Shown: positions 7,298-13,226 of the stretch, in pieces | Layout of the letters: every line of letters starts with the position of its first letter | How positions within the stretch are numbered: position 1 is the first letter of the stretch | NCBI GenBank assembly: GCA_034669525.1 | Contig: JAXDNH010000206.1 | Coordinates: 1-13,226, forward strand | Length of the DNA stretch: 13,226 nucleotides | DNA from: JAFASC01 sp034669525 | Lineage (GTDB): Bacteria > Pseudomonadota > Alphaproteobacteria > Rhizobiales > Beijerinckiaceae | Reading direction: 5' to 3' | Position numbers and translations under genes: made by a program | Notes under the pieces: generated by a model | What the model saw: the letters and a program-made list of their open reading frames with translations, nothing else | Databases searched by the model: none | What the model was told of the DNA's origin: nothing

Positions 7298-8107
7298 CTT
7301 CTGCCCAATAGCCTTGAAGAACGTGTAGCAGAAGACACCATCTGCTTCAGCCGTTCTGTAAAGCGCCGCAATACCGGAATCGAACGTCTCGGGTTTTATT
7401 AATCCAGCCCCGATGGCCGGGTCACGAACGCCCGCGATCATCGCCGTGAACGTCTTCCTGGTGAAACCGTCCACCAGATCGGGCCTGCTTGAATCCACAT
7501 AGACCATGCGCGGCGAAACGCGAACAGCTGCGAACCCAGATTGACGCAGCAACGGATATAGCTGACGCCCAATCAGCGCATTGCCGCCGACCGTACGCTG
7601 CAAGCCGATTAGGCAATCGATCGCGGCCTGAGCCGCCTCACTTTCGGGGTGGAAGTAAGCCGAACCATGATCGCCTTCGATGACCGTAATCGTTCCGCCC
7701 GGCCTGAGAACGCCCTTCAAAATCGCGAGAGCCTCGGCGGGACGTGAAAGATGCTCGAGAACAAAACAGACGAAGATGTGATCGAAGCGGTCTGCGCGAA
7801 ACGGCAGATCGAATATGTCGGCTTGCTGGAAGTGTACATTCGTGTGGCCGGTTACCTCGACCACGGCCCGTGCTTGCTCGAGCGAGGCTGCGGAAACGTC
7901 GATCGAGATGATCTTCGCGTCCGGGCTGTTGCGTGCAAGCGTTACGGTCTGTGCGCCGACTCCACAGCCAACCTCGAGTACGGAAGCGCCAGCCGGATAA
8001 GATGTGTCGGCATGGAGGAGATCGGAAAGCGTTCTCGCCTGATCCTGCAGGCGCCTGCTCTCGAGCGGATCATAACCATGTACATAGGCGCGGTTTTGCA
8101 ACTGCAT
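7289..8107 (-). CDS. class I SAM-dependent methyltransferase
   Basis: 272-residue cytosolic methyltransferase of the Rossmann (UbiE/COQ5-like) type. SAM-binding motif I is VLEVGCGVG (about 43-51). The acidic residue after the second strand is in IISIDVS. FQQADIFDLPF supplies the adenine-contacting Asp, DRFDHIFVCFVLEHL is motif II/post-I with the usual hydrophobic strand, and LRPGGTITVIEGD is motif III. The C-terminal third (GDHGSAYFHPESEAAQ onward) probably forms the substrate lid and gives no clear acceptor. The N terminus NRAYVHGYDPLESRRLQDQA is typical of small-molecule methyltransferases. Its ATG (8105-8107) directly abuts the TGA of the upstream polymerase gene, implying translational coupling. 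It ends three bases from the convergent CYTH-CHAD stop. Substrate unknown; a role in DNA repair is not supported by its sequence. Confidence 0.92.
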   Translation of the reverse strand: MQLQNRAYVHGYDPLESRRLQDQARTLSDLLHADTSYPAGASVLEVGCGVGAQTVTLARNSPDAKIISIDVSAASLEQARAVVEVTGHTNVHFQQADIFDLPFRADRFDHIFVCFVLEHLSRPAEALAILKGVLRPGGTITVIEGDHGSAYFHPESEAAQAAIDCLIGLQRTVGGNALIGRQLYPLLRQSGFAAVRVSPRMVYVDSSRPDLVDGFTRKTFTAMIAGVRDPAIGAGLIKPETFDSGIAALYRTAEADGVFCYTFFKAIGQKRP

Positions 8108-8989
8108 TCAAATTTTACCCGGCAGCGCCTGCTTCGTTCCTGGCATGTCCTTCCATGGATCATCGCGAAGTGTCTTCAGCCGTTCCGGCACAGTCTTCTC
8201 GTTGAAGTCTTTTGGCTCGAGCTTGTCATTGAGCTCTTCCCACGCAAGCGGCGTTGCGACCGGCGCACCTTCGCGCGAGCGCGTCGAATAAGGCGCGATT
8301 GCCGTGGAGGTCGGATCGTTGCGCAGGTAATCGATGAGAATGCGCCCGCGCCGCTCCGCCTTTGACATGCGGATGAGATAACGCTCGGGCTTTTCCTTCG
8401 CCAGTCTTTCCGCCGCACGTTTGGCAAAAGCCTTCACCTCCTGCCAATCGTAGCGCCGGGCGATGGGCACCACGAGATGCAATCCTTTGCCGCCGGTCGT
8501 CTTGAGAAAGCTTGTGAGCTTGATCGAATCCAGCATCGCTCGCACTTCGCGTGCTGCGGCAACGACATCCGCAAACGTGAGTCCTTCGCCGGGATCGAGA
8601 TCGAAAATCATGCGGTCCGGGCGCCCGGGATTATCATTCCGCGCTCCCCAGGGATGGATTTCGAGCACGCCCATCTGCACGAGCGCAATCAGGCCGCGGA
8701 CGTCGCGCACGAAGAGATATGGCTCGTCGAATCCTGGCACCGGAACTTCGCCGAGTTCGCTCGGCACGCCCGAGCCGGCATGGCGCTGATAGAAGCACTT
8801 TTTCTGCCGGCCGGTCGGGCAGCGCACCAGCGTGATCGGCCGCTTCGCGATATGCGGCAGCATCCAGTCGGCGACCGCAACCATGTAATTGGCGAGATCG
8901 CACTTGGTGATGCCCTGCTCGGGATAGAGCACTTTATCGGGGCTGGTGAGCCGCACGCCGGCGATCTCGATCTCGTCGCGCGCAGCCAC
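8108..8989 (-). CDS. stand-alone LigD-type polymerase/primase (PolDom, archaeo-eukaryotic primase fold)
   Basis: 293-residue protein matching only the polymerase domain of the bacterial end-joining enzyme LigD. Family members add nucleotides, often ribonucleotides, at broken DNA ends. Catalytic features are intact: metal-binding Asp130 and Asp132 in IFDLDPGEG, Asp220 in LIDYLRND, and the nucleotide-binding GGKGLHLVVP with His171. LTSPDKVLYPEQGITK at the N terminus, RPITLVRCPTG, and GAPVATPLAWEEL near the C terminus are also typical. Ligase and 3'-phosphoesterase domains are absent. It starts at a GTG nine bases beyond the recN stop, with GAGG just upstream; no in-frame ATG lies near. Its TGA abuts the methyltransferase ATG. 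Position behind recN suggests a double-strand-break repair role, but no Ku gene is present in this window, so the ligase partner is unknown. Confidence 0.92.
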   Translation of the reverse strand: MAARDEIEIAGVRLTSPDKVLYPEQGITKCDLANYMVAVADWMLPHIAKRPITLVRCPTGRQKKCFYQRHAGSGVPSELGEVPVPGFDEPYLFVRDVRGLIALVQMGVLEIHPWGARNDNPGRPDRMIFDLDPGEGLTFADVVAAAREVRAMLDSIKLTSFLKTTGGKGLHLVVPIARRYDWQEVKAFAKRAAERLAKEKPERYLIRMSKAERRGRILIDYLRNDPTSTAIAPYSTRSREGAPVATPLAWEELNDKLEPKDFNEKTVPERLKTLRDDPWKDMPGTKQALPGKI

Positions 8990-8998
8990 TACGGGGCC

Positions 8999-10669
8999 TC
9001 AGCTCGCCTCGGCGAGCAACCGGCCCGCGGCGGCGCGCGCCTCTTCCGTGATCGTCGCACCGGCGAGCATGCGTGCGATCTCTTCGCGGCGCTCGGCGGC
9101 ATCGAGCACCGCGACGCGGGTCACGACAGCCTTCCCGCCTTTGCTTGTCGCCTTCTCGATGCGGAGATGGGCATCGGCACGTGCAGCAACTTGCGGCGCA
9201 TGCGTGACCGCCAGCACTTGCACGCCACTCGCCAAGCGCGCGAGCCGCTGACCAATCGCGTCGGCGACCGAGCCGCCGAGGCCAGTGTCGATCTCGTCGA
9301 AAACCAGGGTGGGTGCGGAGCCACGGCCGGCGACCACAACTTTCAGCGCGAGCATGAATCGTGCGAGTTCGCCGCCGGACGCGACTTTCATCAGCGGCCC
9401 TGGGAGCGAGCCTGGATTCGTCTGCACGCGAAATTCCACCTTATCGTAACCATCTGCCGAATCTGCCTCGACGTCGCGCGCAATATCGCTCGAGAATTTC
9501 GCACCCGGCAACTTCAGCGGCGGCAGCTCTTTGGCAACGGCTTTGTCGAGCCGCGCTGCCGCAATCGCGCGGGATTTCGACAAGGCGTCGCAGGCATTGC
9601 GATAGGCCTCAGTCGCGGAATCCACTGCCGTCCTAAGTTCCAGCAATCGCGCTTCGCCGGCTTCGAGCGTCTCCAGGTCGGATGCAAACTTTGCCATGAG
9701 CGTCGGCAGCTGGTCGACGGCTGTAGCATGTTTTCGCGCTGCTGCGCGCAGCGCAAAGAGACGCTCCTCAACGCGTTCGAGTTCGCCCGGCTCGAATGCG
9801 GTCTCTCGCAGAGCTGTCTCGAGCGCGGCCTGAGCGCCGTCGAGCGCAACGAGCGTCGCGTCGATCGCTTTCACGACAGGATCTATGAGCGCGGGCGCCT
9901 GTGCGCGCCGGCGATCGAGACGGCGCATCACACCCGCGAGACCCACGACCGCCGAACTCTCGCCGGCGATCGCCTCCTGCGCGTCGCGAAGATCGGCGGT
10001 GATTTTCTCCGCCTGCATCATCAGCGTGCGCCGCTCGGCTAGCCAATTCTCTTCGTTGTCGCTCGGCGCAAGCTTGGCGAGTTCGTCGTGCGCGTGGCGC
10101 AGGAAATCGGCTTCTGCGCGTGCCCTTTCAACGCGCGCCTGTTCGGCCGCGTGCATGTCGCGCGCGGCGCGCAACAGACGATGCGCGGCGCGAACGGCTT
10201 GCACCTCCTGTCGTAGGCCGCCATAGGCGTCAACGAGTGCACGATGGCTCGCCGCATCGACGAGCGCACGCTCATCATGTTGACCGTGGATCTCGACGAT
10301 CTCATGCGCGATGGCGCGCATTGCCTGCACGCTGACGGGCTCGTCGTTGATAAAGGCCCGCGTCCGACCGTCGGCGAATTGCAGACGCCGCAGAATGAGA
10401 TCGCCGTCCATGCCGATATCCTGCGCGGCCGCCACCCGGCGCGCGGGGTGGTCTGACGGAAGATCGAAGACGGCGGTCACCTGACCCTGCGCGTCGCCAG
10501 CACGCACAAGCGCTCCGTCGCCGCGGCTGCCGAGGGCGAGTGCGAAAGCATCGAGCAGGATCGATTTTCCGGCGCCGGTCTCGCCTGTAAGCACGGTGAG
10601 GCCGGCCCCGAAGGCGAGATCGAGGCGATCGATCAAGACGATGTTGCGGATCGCGAGCTGGACGAGCAT
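8999..10669 (-). CDS. recN: DNA repair protein RecN
   Basis: 556-residue SMC-like ATPase that acts early in recombinational repair of double-strand breaks, holding DNA ends or sister chromatids together. The N-terminal ATPase half carries Walker A GETGAGKS (29-36) and the Q-loop region VEIHGQHDE. The central part is a long Ala/Arg/Glu-rich coiled-coil hairpin, as in SMC proteins. The C-terminal half has the ABC signature ASGGELARFMLALK, then Walker B LVFDEIDTGLGG and the switch histidine in VLAVTHAPQVAARAD. Length is typical and all motifs are intact. The ribosome site is weak, which may mean coupling to bamD, 115 bases upstream. recN is SOS-controlled in many bacteria, but I found no clear alphaproteobacterial LexA box (GTTC-N7-GTTC) upstream. 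Confidence 0.98.
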   Translation of the reverse strand: MLVQLAIRNIVLIDRLDLAFGAGLTVLTGETGAGKSILLDAFALALGSRGDGALVRAGDAQGQVTAVFDLPSDHPARRVAAAQDIGMDGDLILRRLQFADGRTRAFINDEPVSVQAMRAIAHEIVEIHGQHDERALVDAASHRALVDAYGGLRQEVQAVRAAHRLLRAARDMHAAEQARVERARAEADFLRHAHDELAKLAPSDNEENWLAERRTLMMQAEKITADLRDAQEAIAGESSAVVGLAGVMRRLDRRRAQAPALIDPVVKAIDATLVALDGAQAALETALRETAFEPGELERVEERLFALRAAARKHATAVDQLPTLMAKFASDLETLEAGEARLLELRTAVDSATEAYRNACDALSKSRAIAAARLDKAVAKELPPLKLPGAKFSSDIARDVEADSADGYDKVEFRVQTNPGSLPGPLMKVASGGELARFMLALKVVVAGRGSAPTLVFDEIDTGLGGSVADAIGQRLARLASGVQVLAVTHAPQVAARADAHLRIEKATSKGGKAVVTRVAVLDAAERREEIARMLAGATITEEARAAAGRLLAEAS

Positions 10670-10719
10670 CGAAGCGATCGTACCGTCAGCCCGCCTTCAG
10701 CAAAAGGCCGGTCTGGCCC

Positions 10720-10737
10720 GCGGACCTCCGGGTCCGC
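10720..10737 (-). other. hairpin between bamD and recN
   Basis: GCGGACC (10720-10726) pairs with GGTCCGC (10731-10737) around a 4-base loop, a perfect 7-bp stem. On the minus strand it is followed, after a second short GGCC/GGCC pairing, by TTTT (10705-10702). This could be a weak terminator or an RNA-stability element lowering recN relative to bamD. The 115-base gap holds nothing else I can name. Confidence 0.3.
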
Positions 10738-10784
10738 AACTACTTGCTTAATTGTTCGCGCCCCAGGAGGTGCGCGGCCCGTGT

Positions 10785-11705
10785 TTAGCCCAAACCGACC
10801 TTCTTGAAGGTCTTCGAAATCCAGGATTCCTGGTGCTCCTCGGGCGACAATCCGCCGGTCTGCAGGCGCGCGAAGGCGTCCTTGTACCATTGCGAATCGG
10901 GGTAGTTGTGGCCGAGCACCGCGGCGGCGGTCTGCGCCTCGCTGGTGATGCCGAGGGCGAGGTAAGCCTCGGTCAGGCGATAGAGCGCCTCCTCGGTGTG
11001 GCGCGTCATCTGGTACTTCCCGAGCACCTCGCGAAAGCGGTTGATCGCCGCCGTCCAGTTGCGCCGCTGCATGTAGAAGCGGCCGACGCCCATCTCTTTG
11101 CCGGCGAGCTGGTCGCGTGCGACCTGCATCTTGAATTTCGCATCGGTCGCGTATTCCGATTGCGGATATTTCTCCACGATCTGATTAAAATAGGCGAGCG
11201 CCTTTTCCGCGCGTTCCTGATCGCGCGCCACGTCGGGGATTTGGTTATAGTAAGACATGCCAGCGAGATAGATTGCGTAAGGCGTCTCGGGGGAAGATGG
11301 ATAGAGGCTCACATAGCGGTTGGCGGACGCGATCGCGTCCTCATACTTGCCGTCCTCGTATTGCGAGAAGGTCGTCATGATCAGACCTTTCCGCGACCAT
11401 TGCGAATACGGATATTGCTTTTCGAGATCGCCGAAGCTCTTGCCCGCGGCCGTGTAGTCCTTCTTGTGCAGGCGGGCGAGACCCTGATTGTAGATGTCGT
11501 CAGCCGGAATATCCGGCAGGATTTTGGTCTCGTATTTCTCGCCGCCGAAGAGGCTCGAGACACCCGGGAGGCTGTCGATCGCCGAGCAGCCTGAAATGCC
11601 GAGGGCGAGCCCCAGCACGGCGCCAGCGGTCATGATGCGCGACAGGAGCCGAGCAGAATGGATGGGCTCGGATGCAGCTTTTGAGGGGGTCAAATCAAGA
11701 TGCAT
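10785..11705 (-). CDS. bamD: outer membrane protein assembly factor BamD (ComL)
   Basis: 306-residue lipoprotein of the BAM complex, which folds beta-barrel proteins into the outer membrane. The signal peptide ends in a lipobox (ISGC) with lipidated Cys40; the n-region is long, about 25 residues. The mature part is built of TPR-like helical repeats: IYNQGLARLHKKDYTAAGKSFGDLEKQYPYSQWSRKG, then the repeats around YVSLYPSSPETPYAIYLAGMSYYNQI, ALAYFNQIVEKYPQSEYATDA and FREVLGKYQMTRHTEEALYRLTEAYLALG. These are BamD hallmarks. The ATG at 11705 is preferred; an in-frame TTG at 11732 would add nine residues. The internal ATG at 11633 would leave no positive residues before the hydrophobic core. It follows the lpxC terminator directly, so it needs its own promoter, which I could not identify. 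Confidence 0.96.
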   Translation of the reverse strand: MHLDLTPSKAASEPIHSARLLSRIMTAGAVLGLALGISGCSAIDSLPGVSSLFGGEKYETKILPDIPADDIYNQGLARLHKKDYTAAGKSFGDLEKQYPYSQWSRKGLIMTTFSQYEDGKYEDAIASANRYVSLYPSSPETPYAIYLAGMSYYNQIPDVARDQERAEKALAYFNQIVEKYPQSEYATDAKFKMQVARDQLAGKEMGVGRFYMQRRNWTAAINRFREVLGKYQMTRHTEEALYRLTEAYLALGITSEAQTAAAVLGHNYPDSQWYKDAFARLQTGGLSPEEHQESWISKTFKKVGLG

Positions 11706-11747
11706 ACGGCGAAACTCGTCGAATGGGAGCAAGCGCGGGGTTGCGCT

Positions 11748-11773
11748 AAAAAGGGAGGGGACAAGCCCCTCCC
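11748..11773 (-). terminator. intrinsic terminator after lpxC
   Basis: GGGAGGGG (11753-11760) pairs perfectly with CCCCTCCC (11766-11773) around a 5-base loop. On the minus strand the hairpin is followed at once by TTTTT (11752-11748). It lies about 95 bases past the lpxC stop and 42 bases before the bamD ATG, so it separates the two genes. The stretch between lpxC and this hairpin shows no gene. Confidence 0.85.
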
Positions 11774-11867
11774 GCTCGGACAGCCGCTTACTGCGATCCA
11801 GCAGGGTCGGACGTTGGCGATCAATTGTGGCGAAGCCGCGCCCGCTTAGCGGAAAAGCGCGCGTTTT

Positions 11868-12806
11868 TCAGCGACGCGCGGCAGGAATGTCACACTCGAA
11901 TTCATGCGCTTGAAGGCGGAATGCCGACGGGTCCGACATAAGCGCGCGAAGCGCCGCGATATTCAGCGCGTGGCCGCCGCGATAGGAGCGGAAAACGCCT
12001 GATATCGGCGCCCCGGCAAGCGCGATATCTCCCAGCGCATCGAGCATCTTGTGACGGACGCATTCGTCGGCGAATCGCAGGCCCTCCGGATTGAGCACGG
12101 CGTCCTCGAGAAACGCCACGGTGTTGGCGAGTGAGGCGCCAAGCGCCAGACCACGCGCCTGCAACGAGGCGAGATCACGCAGGAAGCCGAAACTGCGGGC
12201 GCGCGACAATTCGCGGCGAAACGTACCGGGATCGAGTGTCAGGATTTTGCGCTGACGGCCGATCACCGCGTCGGCGAAATCGATTTCCACGTCGAGGGTG
12301 AGGCCTTGCTCCGCGGGAACAAACTCGGCGAAGGATGGACCGTGCTCGATCCGGACTGGTTTCAGCACCTTCAGCGCGCCGCGGGAATGCGGCAATTCGA
12401 CGGTTCCAGCTTCGTCGAGCGCCTCGACGAACGCAGCAGCCGATCCGTCGAAAGCCGGCAATTCCGGCCCCTCGATTTCGACCCGCAGATTATCGAGACC
12501 GAGGCCAGCGCAGGCAGAAAGCAGATGTTCGACCGTGCCGACATTGTTGCCGTCGGCATTGCCAAGCGCTGTTCGCAAAGTGGTGGCGACGACATTGGTC
12601 CAATTGGCTGCGATCGGCCGCGCGGCGCCGGAGCATTCGAAAAGGATACCGGTATTCGCAGGAGCAGGATGCAGCCTCAGCCGCGCCGGCGCATTACCGT
12701 GGACGCCAACGCCGCTCAGCAGAACGCGCCGCTTCAAGGTGCTCTGGTGCGCAGGCCTGACCACCCGGGAGACGGCAGAGCCGAGCTCGTTTTGAACTTG
12801 AACCAT
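11868..12806 (-). CDS. lpxC: UDP-3-O-acyl-N-acetylglucosamine deacetylase LpxC
   Basis: 312-residue zinc enzyme that carries out the committed step of lipid A biosynthesis, deacetylating UDP-3-O-acyl-GlcNAc in the cytosol. Active-site residues are all present: the general base Glu93 and zinc ligand His94 in GTVEHLLSA, zinc ligands His252 and Asp256 in VRHKMLDALGD, and the catalytic His279 in GGHALNIAAL. RARSFGF and GPELPAFDGSAAAF are further family landmarks, and LKRRVLLSGVGVHGNAPARLRLHPA is the usual opening. Length is normal. Terminators on both sides (after ftsZ and after itself) indicate a single-gene transcript with its own promoter. The ribosome site before the ATG is weak. LpxC level is often set by proteolysis of its C-terminal tail; this one ends ECDIPAARR. 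Confidence 0.98.
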   Translation of the reverse strand: MVQVQNELGSAVSRVVRPAHQSTLKRRVLLSGVGVHGNAPARLRLHPAPANTGILFECSGAARPIAANWTNVVATTLRTALGNADGNNVGTVEHLLSACAGLGLDNLRVEIEGPELPAFDGSAAAFVEALDEAGTVELPHSRGALKVLKPVRIEHGPSFAEFVPAEQGLTLDVEIDFADAVIGRQRKILTLDPGTFRRELSRARSFGFLRDLASLQARGLALGASLANTVAFLEDAVLNPEGLRFADECVRHKMLDALGDIALAGAPISGVFRSYRGGHALNIAALRALMSDPSAFRLQAHEFECDIPAARR

Positions 12807-12849
12807 GAAAGCTCGCGGCCCGCAGATGCTGCCGAAGACGGGCTGCGAA

Positions 12850-12878
12850 ATTTAAGCCGCGCCGACAAGCCCGGCCAA
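12850..12878 (-). promoter_or_regulatory. candidate lpxC promoter
   Basis: On the minus strand TTGGCC (12878-12873) and TTAAAT (12855-12850) are separated by 17 bases. Each matches four of six consensus positions. Transcription would start near 12843, giving a leader of about 37 bases before lpxC. It lies downstream of the ftsZ terminator, where a promoter is required. It was found by eye only. Confidence 0.35.
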
Positions 12879-12922
12879 ATCACGCTTTCTTACGGATTGT
12901 TACAAACACCGCCTGCGGACGC

Positions 12923-12959
12923 GGAAAATAAAAAGGCCCGCAGCAAACGTGCGGGCCTT
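12923..12959 (-). terminator. intrinsic terminator of ftsZ
   Basis: AAGGCCCGCA (12933-12942) pairs perfectly with TGCGGGCCTT (12950-12959), a 10-bp stem with a 7-base loop. On the minus strand it is followed by TTTATTTT, making a run of T from the stem onward. It lies 20 bases past the ftsZ stop. This is a textbook rho-independent terminator. Confidence 0.95.
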
Positions 12960-12979
12960 CAAAGGTCGAGTGGGGCAGA

Positions 12980-13226
12980 TCAGCTCGACTGGCGGCGGAG
13001 GAATGCCGGGATTTCGAGATGGTCGTCTTCGCTGCTGCGGACGGCGGGGGTCGCGCGCCCATGCGGATCGAGTTGCGCCTGCCGCGGGGCAGGGGCGGGC
13101 GCCGGAGCTGCCGGCCGGCGGGCATATTCGGCGTGAACCGGCGAGGGTGCCGGGCGAGCGTGTTGCGGCGCAAGACGCGGCGCGGCGGGCAACGCCGGGA
13201 CCTGCGGTGTGGGCGGATGCTGCGCG
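12980..13226 (-). CDS. ftsZ: cell division protein FtsZ, C-terminal end only
   Basis: The last 81 residues of the tubulin-like division protein; the rest lies beyond the right edge of the window. What is visible is the disordered linker, very rich in Ala, Pro, Gln and Arg, followed by the conserved C-terminal tail EDDHLEIPAFLRRQSS. In alphaproteobacteria the IPAFLRRQ peptide is the docking site for FtsA, ZipA-like anchors and other FtsZ partners. Identification rests on this tail and on the neighbour order (lpxC and bamD follow, as in the division/cell-wall cluster). The GTPase domain cannot be assessed. No start codon belongs to this fragment; the frame is open to the edge. Confidence 0.93.
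   Translation of the reverse strand, partial: AQHPPTPQVPALPAAPRLAPQHARPAPSPVHAEYARRPAAPAPAPAPRQAQLDPHGRATPAVRSSEDDHLEIPAFLRRQSS

Noticed and set aside
8477..10042. 521-residue plus-strand open frame
   Set aside because: It is antisense to recN and the LigD-type polymerase, both with intact catalytic motifs; composition is typical of an antisense shadow.
10743..10757. Possible LexA box upstream of recN (CTTG-N7-GTTC)
   Set aside because: Only one half-site matches the alphaproteobacterial GTTC-N7-GTTC; the other has two mismatches. A comparison of recN upstream regions would decide.
12306..13136. 276-residue plus-strand open frame
   Set aside because: It is antisense to lpxC and the ftsZ tail and runs through the ftsZ terminator.

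Overview
The window is GC-rich chromosomal DNA, densely packed with genes, from an alphaproteobacterium, most likely of the order Hyphomicrobiales (Rhizobiales), near Bradyrhizobium, Rhodopseudomonas or Pseudolabrys. The case rests on the right half. The C-terminal end of FtsZ, carrying the alphaproteobacterial tail motif IPAFLRRQ, is followed on the minus strand by lpxC, bamD and recN, the classic distal end of the alphaproteobacterial division/cell-wall cluster. Protein sequences and codon use fit the same group. I see no tRNA, rRNA, CRISPR array, insertion sequence or phage gene.

Layout, left to right. Positions 1-60 hold a short imperfect palindrome. Positions 61-1197 (minus) encode a periplasmic branched-chain-amino-acid-type binding protein with a signal peptide. 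It is divergent from an MFS transporter (about 1372-2637, plus). Next on the plus strand come an unrecognised membrane-anchored protein (2721-3560) and a twin-CBS protein (3641-4072). A patatin-like phospholipase (4094-5131, minus) converges on the CBS gene and lies downstream of hisI (5227-5649, minus). Divergent from hisI is a CYTH-CHAD protein (5729-7285, plus). It converges, with a 3-base gap, on a minus-strand series read from right to left: ftsZ (3' end only), lpxC, bamD, recN, a stand-alone LigD-type polymerase, and a SAM methyltransferase.

Intrinsic terminators, recognisable as hairpins followed by T-runs on the minus strand, separate ftsZ from lpxC and lpxC from bamD. lpxC therefore looks like its own transcription unit. 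bamD-recN-polymerase-methyltransferase may form one unit: recN and the polymerase gene are 9 bases apart, and the polymerase TGA directly abuts the methyltransferase ATG. A further hairpin followed by a T-run closes this unit inside the coding end of the CYTH-CHAD gene.

The functions are mostly housekeeping: cell division (FtsZ), lipid A synthesis (LpxC), outer-membrane protein assembly (BamD), double-strand-break repair (RecN, and possibly the LigD-type polymerase), histidine synthesis (HisI), and nutrient uptake. The most notable point is the LigD-type polymerase at the place behind recN where, from memory, many relatives carry the NAD-dependent ligase ligA. It is coupled to an uncharacterised methyltransferase. 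I do not see convincing evidence of a wholly new system.
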